From contig NC_066549.1 in NCBI RefSeq assembly GCF_024679095.1, forward strand, positions 4,688,920 to 4,752,919: a stretch of DNA of 64,000 nt. Reading direction: 5' to 3'. Shown one piece after another: positions 10,385 to 22,737 of the stretch (positions within the stretch are counted from its first letter, which is position 1; every line of letters begins with the position of its first letter). This DNA is from Eriocheir sinensis (taxonomy: Eukaryota > Arthropoda > Malacostraca > Decapoda > Varunidae). The position numbers and the translations under genes were made by a program. The notes beneath the pieces are model-generated. The model had not been told where the DNA came from, searched no databases, and worked only from the letters and a program-made list of their open reading frames with translations.

Positions 10385-10490
10385 CAATCCAGTGCTCACA
10401 GCAAGGGGTTTCATAGTGTCCCCCTCACGCCTCTCTTGCAGGTTAGGTAGCGAGTGCGTCCGAGCACCAGTGGTCATTTCCTTCCCCAGT
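10385..10490. repeat. Third copy of the GC-rich unit at 9530-9625
   Basis: GTGCTCACAGCAAGGGGTTTC, then CTCACGCCTCTCTTGCAGG and GGTAGCGAGTGCGTCCGAGC, match 9533-9600 with scattered substitutions. The copy lies about 860 bp downstream of the pair. Confidence 0.75.
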
Positions 10491-10709
10491 CGTGTCGGAG
10501 GAGAGAGGGAGGGGGGACAGCCAGGGGTGATGTGTGACATGTTATCGACAGGTGTGAGTGTGAGGCGTCATCCCCCCGCCGCCGCACCTGTATTGACCCG
10601 CCGCCCGGTATCGACACTCTCCCCGCCGCCTGCCGTCCGCCGCCCAGATGCTGTGCTTGACACACGGCCGCCTCAAGGCGTGCACACACACACACACACA
10701 CACACACAC
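10491..10709. other. GC-rich stretch ending in (CA)n
   Basis: About 10560-10680 is rich in CCGCCGCC and CpG in an otherwise AT-rich area, ending in a CA tract (10683-10709). It reads openly in one frame, but Pro/Arg-rich composition explains this. It could be a small CpG island. No transcription signals are evident. Confidence 0.4.
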
Positions 10710-12081
10710 GAGATCAATATATGTTCAACCATTTGCATGACATGAATTTTCTGTTTTTTGAGCGCCATATATGAAATCATTTTGAACAGTGAGGGGGAAA
10801 AAAAACGGAGTGACAACACACCAGTAAAATTTCCCAACAAAATCAGCCGCAAAAGAGGGGTGATGAAGTACTTTAAAACCCAAAGTTGTAAGGTATAGAA
10901 TTGAATTCATATCCCACTCCCAATATCGTCGCGTGGTTCCTTTAGGCTTTGTTAGGACACGTTCACTTGATATATTTTTATCGCCCATAGAGAGGAAACA
11001 AAATCAAATATACATACGTCTCATCACCAATCGGCCTTAACTACTGATAATGACCGAATAGTTAATGAAGCAGCTGTACTCCATATTACACAGTCACGAT
11101 AAACAGGTCTGAGTTAAAAGAACGAAGCTGTTGCCTTAGGATGATCACTGATTTTATTGTCTCGTGAACGGGACAGTAGGCAAGCTCCACTAGTTGACAG
11201 GGTGGGTTTGTAGGCTCCCGAACCAAATGATAAAGATTACGATTTTTTTTGTATAGCGTTTGGTGTTCATATATAGAAACTAATGAAATTGAGGGAACTA
11301 TGCAATATATCTTTACTATCGTGTGCCTACTAGAAAATCTGTCCCTAATAATATAGTTTGGTTTGGGTGTTTACAATGACTCTGTTGGACTCTTTACCTT
11401 TGCCATACCAGAACTCTTCGTATTTTCTACCCTAGTCCCTCTTTCATTCCCACTCTTTTATTTCAGTCTCTCATCTCCTTTCTCCATCAGTTATTTACCG
11501 CCACAAGACGCATCACCCTATACATTTTTCAAAACCCCGCTAACCCGAGCCTTTCCTTAGTTCCTCCTCCTCGCCCCTCTTTCTCTATTCACAGACTCCA
11601 TCATCTCGTTTGCTGCAGGATTTTTTTTTTATTTTTTTATCAACCTCTATTGTATCAGATTTCGGTAACGTGAGGAGGTAAAAAGCAGCGGGGAGTTTGT
11701 ACAGTATAGCGTGCATTGTGTGTTTTTCGTATGTACTCACTATTTAAATGATTTGTTCTCATAACAAATAAAATGGAAGATTAATTTCAGGTATGTTTAT
11801 ATAAATGAAGTGATACGATTACATTTTTATATTCTAACACCCGAACAGTTATTTTCCTGACCTTCATCATTGTTTTGGATTACTTTTACTGATGTTCATT
11901 TAGGGTCGCTGTTTCCTGGTTGGGACTCGGGTTTTAAACGGCTGCTCCTCCTGACGTGAAGGGGCGGCACTATGGCTTATCATACTTAAGTGAAGTAGAA
12001 GCGCTTTTTCATCGATGTGATAATGACAGCAGACCAGGGTGACAAGAGCAAGATATTTCTCCAGGACATCAGAATCCTAAT

Positions 12082-12083
<2 letters not shown>
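10710..12083. other. AT-rich intergenic sequence
   Basis: No gene, transposon end or tandem array recognised. Scattered T8-T9 runs. A pyrimidine-rich section lies at about 11395-11600. Confidence 0.5.
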
Positions 12084-12116
<33 letters not shown>

Positions 12117-12143
12117 AAATGACTGACTGACTGAATGGCAATG

Positions 12144-12207
<64 letters not shown>
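12084..12207. repeat. (GA)n and (GT)n microsatellites
   Basis: A GA tract at 12084-12114 is followed by GACT-like repeats (12118-12134) and a GT tract at 12149-12207. Confidence 0.95.
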
Positions 12208-12210
<3 letters not shown>

Positions 12211-12499
12211 ACGCTCTTTCTGGCACACTGCGCAACACAGCAACACTCAGGTCAAAGAGCAAGTGGGCGCCTTTGATACCGAGACAAATAGCGCTAATTA
12301 TCTTCCACTTCACGGCTTCTTGTCTTTATTACGGCCATCAACGGCCCGGCTCGCTTCTCCTTCCTTCTGCTCCACTGCCCCTCATCCGCCTTATTGTTGG
12401 CAGCCAGGGCGAAAGTGTTGACGCTGTGTAATTACCGCCTTTGTGCTGAAAATCTGCTTACTGGTCACACGTGGACGAGGTCGTTGCCTGCCTGTGCTT

Positions 12500-12591
12500 G
12501 TGTGTGTGTGTGTGTGGGGGGGGGGGGGGAGGGGGGTAACTAATAGTGTAGGTGTATGTAAGTATGGAAGGATGGAAGGTAAAGAGGGGGT

Positions 12592-12675
<84 letters not shown>
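12500..12675. repeat. (GT)n-poly(G) and long (GT)n
   Basis: A short GT tract runs into a G10 run interrupted by one A (12516-12536). A perfect GT tract of about 82 bp follows at 12594-12675. Confidence 0.95.
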
Positions 12676-12677
<2 letters not shown>

Positions 12678-12748
12678 CTTCAAAACCTCTCACATTACGT
12701 TGTTAACTTCATATATTTTCTCACTGAATTTTCAAGCTGAGAATGAAA

Positions 12749-12872
<124 letters not shown>

Positions 12873-13124
12873 GTGTGCGCCCGGTTTATCTCTCTCACTC
12901 ACTCTCTCAATTCGGCACTATCTCTCTCTTGCATCCTTCTCTGATGGATGGAGGGAGAGGAGCGCAAAACTTTTCCCCATATCTGAGCCAAACCAGAAGG
13001 GAGGAAGGAAATGGAGCAGGAGGAAGAGGAGGAGGAGGAGGAGAAGGAGGAGAGGAGGCTGGAAAAAGAGAAAAGAGGAAGAAAGGAGGAGCAGAAAAAC
13101 GGAGTGAAAAGGTGAAGATTTCGT

Positions 13125-13129
<5 letters not shown>

Positions 13130-13184
<55 letters not shown>
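13130..13184. repeat. (GT)n microsatellite
   Basis: A GT tract of about 55 bp with one TT interruption near 13166. Confidence 0.95.
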
Positions 13185-14100
13185 TTAGGTCGCCCCTCTG
13201 CCTCACCTCTCATGTCTCCCCTTTTCGTTTTCGTTACGTTCCCTTAATTCGATCAGGCTCACCACTTGGCTCACGTTCTTCCACTGCAGCATTCGTTCTC
13301 TTCTCTCGTGTCCGTTTCTCGGTTGGTGAAAGTCTTCTTTGTTTGTTTTCCTGTTTTTTTCTCCTGCGTGTGTTTGTGATAAGATCGTCGCGTTTGACCT
13401 CAATTTACAGGAAACACGTGAGGACATGTTTTAAGTCTTCATATTGTTATTTTTTTTTCCATCTTTATGCATACTTAATACCACGATAGCTCCCTCTCTA
13501 CAAAAGCTTTTCGAATTTCGGGTTTAGACTTTACCTTTGCTTTACTATTGAGTATTAGGATTTTTTTCACTGGGTCGTCACCCTTACAAACAGATGAAAA
13601 AATGTATTGAAAAGATATTCACTCCACGCAAAGTAATAAAGAAGATTGTAGCACGTCCGTGAGGGTACTGAATCACTCGAAGCTGGATCGCCTGAAGAAA
13701 AGTTTAAACACCATTGTCCCAGAATACAAAGACGCCATATTATTTTATCTCCTAACCAAACAAGGAGTCTCTATATTCCGTCTCACGTTGAATAAGAAAG
13801 CACGTCCATCCGAGGGTGTTGTTATTTATTTACCTTTCATTAAGGCAAAACTCTTTGAATGTAAAATCCATTCTTGTTCGCTATTATTTTGAGGTCATCG
13901 ACACCATTTGCATTGTTCCATTTCGAAGGTCAGTATCATAAAACGTTCGTTATCGCGAAGAGCACACGGGAGGCAGGAACAAATGAACTTAATGCAGCCT
14001 GGGGAAAATTTTTACAAGCTCCTGTGTTTGTACTCGTGAGAAATAGTCATTACTTCCTGATATTTTTATACTTATGTGGGTGTTGATGTGTGTGTGGGTG
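13185..14100. other. Intergenic, no recognised feature
   Basis: T-rich to mixed sequence. The short open frame at 13659-13892 (77 codons) shows no recognisable domain. Confidence 0.5.
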
Positions 14101-14103
14101 TTG

Positions 14104-14104
<1 letters not shown>

Positions 14105-14161
<57 letters not shown>
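14105..14161. repeat. (GT)n microsatellite
   Basis: A perfect GT tract preceded by three GGTGTTGATGTGTGT-like repeats. Further GT sequence at 14455-14477 runs into a G16 run. Confidence 0.95.
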
Positions 14162-14162
<1 letters not shown>

Positions 14163-14462
14163 TTCGCTTCAGGGGTGTCTGTTTTCTTCATTGTTTTGTA
14201 TCTGTGTTGGTGTTGATTTTTGCTTTGTTATTTTTTTAGTTTATATTCGCTCAGAACATGTACACTTATTTTCCTTTATATTTCTGTTTCCGTGTTTTTT
14301 TTTCTGCGTGTTTGTTTGCTACATTGTTTTTTTGTTTTTTTTCTTCGTGTTCTGTTTTTTTATTGTCTTTCTTTTACTCATTTTTAAGCTCAAAACAACA
14401 TATATATAGTTTAAGCTCAAAACAACATATACCTGCCGATTTATTTCCATATAAGTGTGTGT

Positions 14463-14493
<31 letters not shown>

Positions 14494-14816
14494 TTAGCTT
14501 TATTCTTTTTTTGTGTGTGTGTATGTGTGTGTATGTTTCAGTTTCTTGTGTGTGTGTTGTTTAGATTTTTTGCACTGACTCCTCTTCATTTACGTCGTCC
14601 TATGCTCAGCTGTTAGCCATGTTGTCCCCCTAGGTCGGAATGAAAGCGAAGTGATGATTTGCTTAATTGGTTCGAGTGTTTGTCTGCGTATTTGTTTAAA
14701 CTTCAACTTTTTCTGTGATTCCTGTTTGTGTATGCCGCCCTGTAAGCCTTCGCAAGGGTCGGCTGTGCAGCCTTTCCTTACCCAAGGCCGCGATGATACA
14801 AACCATGGCTGCGTAA

Positions 14817-15040
14817 CACCCTGGGCCAAACACAGACTCTTTGTCCTCTGATGGCGGAGCCCGAGGGAAGAAAACTAACGCCTTCCTCTAAAACAATCGG
14901 TCATAAACCGTTGCACACGCATCCTTCGCCCCTAGCCAAACACACTCTTAGACGTTTGATGGCCGAGACCAGGGAGTCAGGGGGAGAGGAGAAACGGACT
15001 CCCGCTGCTAGAGTGAGTCGTCATAAGCCTCAACACTCTC
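14817..15040. repeat. Tandem duplication, two ~105-bp units
   Basis: Unit 1 (about 14817-14917) and unit 2 (about 14932-15035) share GCCAAACACA, CTGATGGCSGAG / TTGATGGCCGAG, ACGCCTTCC / CGGACTCCC and GTCATAAACC / GTCATAAGCC. An open frame (14851-15057) crosses both and shows an internal protein repeat of about 35 codons. That follows from the DNA duplication and does not show that it is a gene. Confidence 0.7.
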
Positions 15041-15564
15041 GTCCGCGAACTCACTGAGCATCGGGTATGGATTACCTTCCTCTCTGAACTTCACTTGAAG
15101 AATCGCACACCGTGGAACATGCATGTATTTAATCGTTCTTATTTTATGAACGTACATAATTTAAAGAATATATTTATCATTTTCATTTCATCTCCAGATG
15201 TAAAAAAAAAACGTCATCCGTATTATTACGTATTATCAGTAGACTGAAAAAGTGAAATCACTTTTGGTACAGTCTGTTTTTTTTTTTTTAAATGTCATCA
15301 CTTGTTGCATGTCGTATAGATTGATAAAAAGTTCTTGTTTCCTGAAGGAGAATTTGGTGATTTTGGGTTGCTTTCATCTGTATCCATGTGCCATCTCTAG
15401 TTCAGAACACCATCAAAGACTTCAGCTCCTACACCTCAGCCGATAAGGGAGTGCCTGCCCCGTAGAGTATGTTTCCGGCGTCGCCTTCATCTTCAGCCCT
15501 TACAAGTGCACGCAGGACAGAGTCCTCTCCCAACGTTTTCCGCCTCTCTGTTTGATGTTAGTGT

Positions 15565-15730
15565 ACGCCATCATGCTCCGGCAAATTCTCCAATGTCATC
15601 TTTTCACCTAGCCCTCTGCCTGCCATGACCTCTTTAAATTTCTGGGTTTCTACTCCTACTTTAATGGTCCGTCTGCTATCAATTCTATGCATGATATGAC
15701 CTGCCCAACTCCATTTTTTATTCTTAATAG
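15565..15730 (-). pseudogene. Possible reverse-transcriptase C-terminal relic (RTE-like)
   Basis: Read leftward from about 15730, the minus strand encodes KNKKWSWAGHIMHRID, which resembles the KWxWAGHVxRRxDxRW segment downstream of the RT domain in RTE-type and related non-LTR elements. The conserved tryptophan- and Arg-rich part that should follow is not recognisable, although the frame stays open to about 15567. This is probably a small decayed fragment. Confidence 0.4.
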
Positions 15731-15734
15731 GTAT

Positions 15735-16625
15735 CAGAATATTTTCAACCGCCGGCAGGGAGCACCATCATGGGTGTTTTGCTCTCGTGTTCTTGGTACC
15801 TCGACAGGAGTCAGCGTTAAGACTACCTCTGTGAAGTGCATTTCACTGTAGTGTATACGAAGTGTTAGTTCCTACTTGCACCAGTAACAAAGTCACCACC
15901 TAACAGTGTTTGTCAAGTCAAGAAACCGCAGGTGGTGAAGACACCTGATGACGCGCGTCGTCCTTCGTTAACCAACAAGAAGTTCTTAACGAGACCAACT
16001 CCTGGCGACGTATTATCATTACTGGACACCAGGAGTCTTCACCACCACCATTGTTCACCCTGCTCCTCACATCCTCGTTATGTTGTTCGGTGGTCGGATC
16101 GTGACAAGAAAGATCACAAAATCCCTGGTGTCTTTTCTGTCGAGATATCCATCTCAGACTATAATCAGATAAGGTCGTCAGTGCATGTCGTTATCATGTT
16201 TAAGTCACCCTCCGCTATCTCTTTCTTGTATCACTGCGCCACAGTCGTTTCATATCTTTGAATTAACTGATAAACTGTTTCACGATTCTCTGTGAACCGA
16301 ATTATTTTTTCCATGCGACGCGAAATCAAAACTTCATTAAGGAAGAAAGAATATCTTCTGCACTGCTTTCGATGAACTTCCCAAACAAACCTGTCGTATC
16401 CAATTTTTTTTTTTCTTTTCTTATTGTGCAAGACGATAACTGTTACTCAGAACTGCATGCTGGTTGAATAATGGTGTTAGTTGCTCCTCTTCACAGAATA
16501 TTTGCATGCCTTTACAAACAAACTAAAATGTTTTGTTATTTGTTAACAGTACCTCAACTCCAAAGCCGGCTGCTTCTCACCCAGGTTATTGACACTAATT
16601 GGTCCCAGAGCATCTCGTGTTCTGC
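15735..16625. other. Intergenic with a 12-bp inverted repeat
   Basis: GGTGGTGAAGAC (15931-15942) and GTCTTCACCACC (16036-16047) are perfect reverse complements about 95 bp apart. The open frame at 15932-16261 (109 codons) overlaps them, and I recognise no domain in it. An A24 run lies at 16628-16651, just before the AC tract. Confidence 0.5.
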
Positions 16626-16668
16626 TTAAAAAAAAAAAAAAAAAAAAAAAACAGTAACAGGATTAGGG

Positions 16669-16670
<2 letters not shown>

Positions 16671-16746
<76 letters not shown>
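16671..16746. repeat. (AC)n microsatellite abutting a retroelement
   Basis: A perfect 76-bp AC tract ending one base before recognisable reverse-transcriptase coding sequence begins (about 16748). It marks the truncated 5' boundary of the retroelement copy. Confidence 0.97.
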
Positions 16747-16747
<1 letters not shown>

Positions 16748-18125
16748 GTATTCAATATGTCCTTGAGACAAAGAATCGTTCCTTCGGATTGGAAAAAGGC
16801 TAACGTGACACCAATTTTTAAGAAAGGAGACAAAAAATTACCAGGTAATTACAGGCCCATTAGTCTAACTTCGGTTATAGGTAAGCTACTTGAGAGCATA
16901 ATTAGAGACAAAATTGTGAATTACCTTGAAAGCCACTCATTAATTGGGGACTCACAACATGGCTTCCGTAACAAAAGATCCTGCCTTTCAAACCTGTTAA
17001 CCTTTTATAACGACCTCTTCACAGTTTATGACGTAACCAAATCACTGGACGTAGTCTATCTTGATTTCCAGAAAGCGTTTCATAAAGTCCCACATCATAA
17101 ATTACTTTACAAATTAAAACAAATAGGTATTGACGGTCAAGTACACCAATAGATCGCGAATTGGTTGAGCAACAGACAACAAAGAGTGGTGATTGACGGA
17201 TTTAACTCAGAGTGGGCGCCGGTCACTAGTGGCGTCCCTCAGGGCTCGGTTCATGGCCCAGTGCTCTTCATTATTTACATCAACGATGTGGATGTTGGAC
17301 TCAATAATCGCATTAGTAAATTTGCAGACGACACAAAGATTGGTAACTCGGTTCACACTGACGAAGACAGGCAAAGCCTCCAAGAGGATTAGCACAAAAT
17401 TTCAGCTTTGTCTGATAGATGGGAGACGCCCTTTAACGTAGACAAGTGCCAGGCCCTTCAAGTTGGAACAAGGAATAAGAAGTTCGACTACGAAATGCGC
17501 GGCGTTAAACTCAAAAGCGTTCAATGCGTTAAGGACTCGGGGGTCGAAATCGCGTCAAACCTAAAAATTCTCACAGCAATGCATCGATGCAGCAAATAAA
17601 GCGAACAGAATGTTGGGCTTCATTAAAAGAAACTTTTTTATTCATGAATAAAGATGTAATACTTCCACTCTACAATAGTTTAGTCAGACCCCACTTGGAA
17701 TATGCGGTACAGTTTTGGTCTCCCTACCATGCAAAGGACATTGCTAAATTAGAAGGTGTTCAACGTCGGGCAACAAAAATGATCCCTTCCTTGCGCAACA
17801 AATCTTACGAAGAAAGGCTTTCCACCCTTAACATGTTCTCTCTTGAGAAACGTCGCCTCCGAGAAAAACTGATCGAATGTTTTAAAATACTTAATGGTTT
17901 CACGAATGTAGACAGATCAACATTGTGTATGATCGATGACACTTTGCGTACGAGGAACAATGGCGTAAAACTCAAATGTAGACAAGTAAATTCAGACTGC
18001 ACCAAATATTTCTTCACCAACGTTGTAGTGGGAGAATGGAATAAGCCCCCACCGTCCAGTGTAACACGATTGACTCCTTCAAAAACAAGCTCGACCTTCA
18101 CTTCCTTCAACTTAATATTTACTAG
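16748..18125 (+). pseudogene. Non-LTR retrotransposon reverse transcriptase, 5'-truncated, CR1/Jockey-like
   Basis: Encodes the RT core and C-terminal region of a non-LTR retrotransposon polyprotein, which copies element RNA into DNA at the target site. Visible motifs are PSDWKKANVTPIFKKGDK and NYRPISLTS (RT start), DSQHGFRNKRSC, DVVYLDFQKAFHKVPH, VTSGVPQGSVHGPVLF, the catalytic YINDV...FADD (FADD at 17321-17332), NSLVRPHLEYAVQFWSP and EGVQRRATKMIP. The endonuclease and any ORF1 are missing. Damage: TAG at 17150-17152 (where Trp is usual), TAG at 17390-17392, a frameshift in the A-run near 17564, another in the T-run near 17634, and a third near 18055. The natural stop is probably TAG at 18123-18125. 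The copy is dead. Confidence 0.93.
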
Positions 18126-18415
<290 letters not shown>

Positions 18416-18550
18416 GTCATAGGAAAAGGAAAAAGACGGAGGAAATACTTGTTGAATAACAAGCGGGAGGAGGGAAGGAGAGAACCAGAGAGAGCGAGGT
18501 AGAGGGAGAGAGGCAAGAAGGGAGAAGAGGGGAGAAGGAGGGAGGCAGCA

Positions 18551-18597
18551 GCCAATCAGGAGATATCAACGAGTGACGTCACTGCAGTGGGTGGGGC
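18551..18597 (+). promoter_or_regulatory. Promoter-like cluster: CCAAT, CRE, GC-box-like
   Basis: GCCAATCAG (18551-18559, NF-Y type), the palindromic CRE TGACGTCA (18574-18581) and GGGTGGGGC (18589-18597, Sp1/KLF type) fall within 47 bp. They lie next to the 3' end of the adjacent SINE. No downstream gene is visible. The cluster may be a chance arrangement, or belong to a TE or an unannotated promoter. Confidence 0.3.
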
Positions 18598-18838
18598 TAG
18601 GCTCCGCGCGACAAAATCCTAACAACCTTTCGTAAATATGCCTCCCGGAGCTCATCTTTGATCCTAGAATCTAGAGTCCGGGTTGATATGTGGTCTTCTG
18701 GACAGCATGTGGGTAGTTTTAAGCCACTCGGCGGCGGCTGAAAAATCCCAGCTTGGTGGCACCGGTCGGGGATTGAACTCGCGTCCTCCTGAACGCGGGG
18801 CCGTCTCGCTATCCGTTCAGCTACCGCCTCCCTTAATG
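18598..18838 (-). mobile_element. tRNA-derived SINE, minus strand
   Basis: Read on the minus strand from about 18838 it has a tRNA-like head with an A-box-like GGTAGCTGAACGGATAGC and a B-box-like GAGTTCAATCCCC. A core follows (ATTTTTCAGCCGCCGCCGAG, ACTACCCACAT, CTGTCCAGAAGACCAC, ATCAACCCGGACTCTAGA). The core also occurs in the SINE at 48606-48923, so they are one family. RNA polymerase III would be expected to transcribe an active copy. I see no poly(A) tail, so the 3' end is uncertain. A through-reading open frame is not a gene. Confidence 0.85.
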
Positions 18839-18839
18839 T

Positions 18840-21095
18840 ATACATGTATGTATGAATCTGAGTGATTCACCACATCTCATAGAGTATGTTCTTCTGTAAA
18901 CAACAGGGGTGCACCCCTCAGCCCCCAGGGAGTGTCACGGCACCTGTCTGTGCTGTCCGACACATTCACACATGCAGTCCCATGAGTTCCCGGGTAATTG
19001 TTCTTCGCAAACAACTGCTCCGAGTCCCCACGCTTCCATCAATATTCCTCAGCACGGGAAGGGATTACGACGCCCGTGCCCGCCGATCCCCAGAGAGTTG
19101 AGGGTCTTCCTGGATACCCTGAGCTGTTGTCACACAAACACAAGCTTGTCCTTCTTAGCCGTGCTCGTCCTGCACGAACGTCGGTAAGGTTAAAGCATTC
19201 AAGGTTTCCACGAGAAAATGCAGATAATCGATTATGTAAAAGTACCCTCTGCTTATGCCGATATTTGCTCTAAAAGTTCTTAAGGGAATATGTTATGATA
19301 CATAATATTATTGGCCTAGAAAAATAATAATCTAAAGTCTGTGCCGACACCTTCACATCAGCGTCTGGAGCCTCGACGAGAGAGAGGCGGAAGCGGTTAA
19401 CACTGAGGCCTGTGTTCACTTCCTCTTCTGCATAGTCGTCGTCTGTCTCGTGTATAAATTATCGGGTTTTGCTCCCCGTCTCCAGCAAGACAACGTTCCC
19501 TCGTCGCACTCTTGCATGCAGCTTGCCTCGCTCGTTTGATGCACCTCATCTTGCAAGAGTTGCTGAGGGACTTGCATAAAATTGCCAGCATTCCTTGGAG
19601 GCTCGGAATATCCTATAAAGGCTTCAGCAGCACGTCTTGCTTGAAATGTTGAAGTCTTGTTGATCATTCTAGCTTGTGCTTGCTTGTGAGTTCGTTTTCT
19701 CGGCGAGTGTTTTCTCTTTACTTGTGTTTCCCATTGACCATGCGTTGCTTTCTTTGTTTCCTTGTCCATTCCCTTTCATATAATGACATTCGTGCTTGAA
19801 GACTAATAAAAATGTGGATCATTGTGTTTTTTCTTGTTTTGGTAGATTGGCCGACTACTGCTTGTTTTTGTTTAGCTTTTTTCAGTCTTGTTTATTTTGT
19901 GTAGGACTTATGGGCCGGTAGGCTATCTCGAGTATACTGGTGTTCGATCTCAGTTCGCTGGTGGCGGGGGTGCATTTTTTTATAGTGACGTTGCCATATT
20001 ACATATGAAGCATGGAGGCTTGAAAAAGCTAAGTAGCATTCTTCCTCATGCATGTCTCATTTCTCTACTTTTCATTTATATCAGGGATTCCCTCTGCTGC
20101 CACTTGCTGTTTCGTTGTTTGTTAGCCTTCACTTTCATACTAATAAAGTAGCCTGGCGGCCTCATGTATGCGGCTGTCTCGTGTGGTCGTCCTTCATCAC
20201 TAAGTCAGTGGCTGGCCGTCCTATTCTACCACGCCGGCCGCAGAAGACTGATTATGTTACCAAAACAATTTGTTTTTTCATTGACTATTTCTTAACTTTT
20301 CTCACCTAGCTAATGCAATTTATTTTTTACCTGCCAAGCTGTCGACTGATCACAGACAGTTATAAACATCTAGTAATGAAAGAATAGATAGCAAACTCCC
20401 GTGATAAGTCCTCCTTCTGCTTGTCTCTGGAGAATGCAGCCTCTCCTACGTCATTACTTGGGAGGTTCTCATAGGCGGAGATAAGGGAATGAGGGACCAG
20501 GGCACTCCGCCAAACTTCCTCCCCGGCGCGATAAGCCAATTCAGTCTTCTTCGCTTTATGTTGAGCCTTCTCCTCCTCTTCCCCTCCCCTCGCAGCCTTT
20601 CTCCCGCACCTCCAGGCGAAGACAGCCGGAGGAAGTCTGATATAATCCTCCCTGAAGATGCAGAGAGGCGAAGACAGACACAGAGAGTCCTTAATGCTGA
20701 GTCTCCATTCACCTCGCAGAACTTTCCGCCACCTCCACCCCGCACAGCCCAGGATCCATACGACAGACGGATCCTGGCACAGCCAAGCAAAGAAACGCCC
20801 TGAAAACGAAAACACTGCATGACAGGGAGAACTCAATCTTCATCTCGCGCTTCCTGTTGTCTCCCCTCCTCTCGACCTCACTTTACCGTCTCCCACGCCC
20901 TTCTAAGCTGTTGGTGATCTGATCTAACTCTCCCTGAAGGCAGAGAGAGCCAAGAACAGACAAAGAGTATAAACGTGTGAGCGAGAAGCGGGGATTATTA
21001 TTGTTAGTTTCTCACTCACCTTTATTCCCTCCCTTCTATCCCTCTCTCCTTTTATTATTTTCACACAGTGCTCGAAAGCTGTCAGTGTCCTTAGC
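18840..21095. other. Intergenic; local ~50-bp duplication
   Basis: No gene recognised. The segment TCCCTGAAGATGCAGAGAGG near 20650 recurs as TCCCTGAAGGCAGAGAGAGC near 20930, both followed by AGACAGACA/AACAGACAAAGAG sequence. Pyrimidine-rich stretches precede each. The minus-strand open frame at 19416-19769 (117 codons) has balanced composition but no known domain. Confidence 0.5.
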
Positions 21096-21101
21096 GGGAC
21101 A

Positions 21102-22080
21102 AATAGTGGATGATCCTCTGAGGAGAATGTTACTGGCGAGGGAGAGCAGGAAAGAGCAAAGGTTGGGATACTCGAGGAAACTGCAATTAGGAAGGCAACT
21201 GAAGGAAAGACTTGGGGAAGAAATGGGGTGGGGAGAGGATAATGGTTTGTCAGAGGGAATGTCACCTGCGAGGGAGGAATGAGAAGAGCAAAGATGCTGA
21301 GGCTGTCGTGGAAGTTGGTTTAAGAGTGTTTGTGCAAGGATTCAGAAGAGATGACATAGCGAGGCTGCGAGAGAAGATAATGGTTTGTCGTGTGGGAATG
21401 TCAACGACGAGGGCGGAGTAAGAAGAGCAGAGGTAGGGAGGCTGCCCTGGAAACTCTGCTAAGATTCTGTATGTGTGAGGGAGGAGGTGACTTATAGAGG
21501 ACACTATGAAGGGAAGAGGAAAATGGCTTGTCAAGTAGGAATGTCACCGACGAGGGCGGGGTAAGAAGAGCAAAGGTGGGAGGCTGTCTAGTCCTGGAAA
21601 CTTGAGTTGAGATTGTGCATGTGTAAGTGAGAAGGTGGAAGAGGAGGTGACTTAAAGGGGAACTTGGAAGGGATTGGGGAGAGGCTTGCAAGTGGGAATG
21701 TCAGCAGCGAGGGAGAGATGAAAAGAGCAAAGGTGGGGAAGCTGTCATGGAAAATGTGTTAAGAACGTAAGTGTGTTGGGGGAGGGGCGGGATGCTGAAG
21801 AGACGACATAAGAAGGCTGGGAGAGATGATAATGGTTTGTCAGGTGGGATTATCACTGATGAGGGAGGGGTGAGAAGAGCAAAGGTTGGGAGACTTTCGA
21901 GACAACTTAAATTATAATGTGTTTGAGGAGGAGGTGAGTGCCGCTGATGAATGATTGGGGACGGTTGGGGGAGATAGAATAATAGTTCGTCATTTGGATA
22001 GGAAGGATGAAGGACGGCAAGTCAAGATGACAGAGCCTTGGAGGAGAGGAAAGGAGAGGCAGGAGCGGAGTTTGATAGAG
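21102..22080. repeat. Degenerate satellite-like array, seven ~145-bp units
   Basis: A recurring phrase (AATGGTTTGTCNNGTGGGAA, or variants) starts near 21102, 21241, 21379, 21522, 21681, 21831 and 21981, giving spacings of 138-159 bp. Each unit continues with TGTCANCGACGAGGGNGGGG, then AAGAGCAAAGGTNGGNAGNCTG. Units differ by many substitutions and small indels, so the array is old. The reverse strand gives short Ser/Pro/Leu-rich frames that repeat with the unit. Confidence 0.85.

Positions 22081-22737
<657 letters not shown>

Noticed and set aside
19416..19769. 117-codon minus-strand frame with balanced composition
   Set aside because: No domain, no splice signals and no relation to neighbours. 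Lengths of this size occur by chance in mixed DNA.
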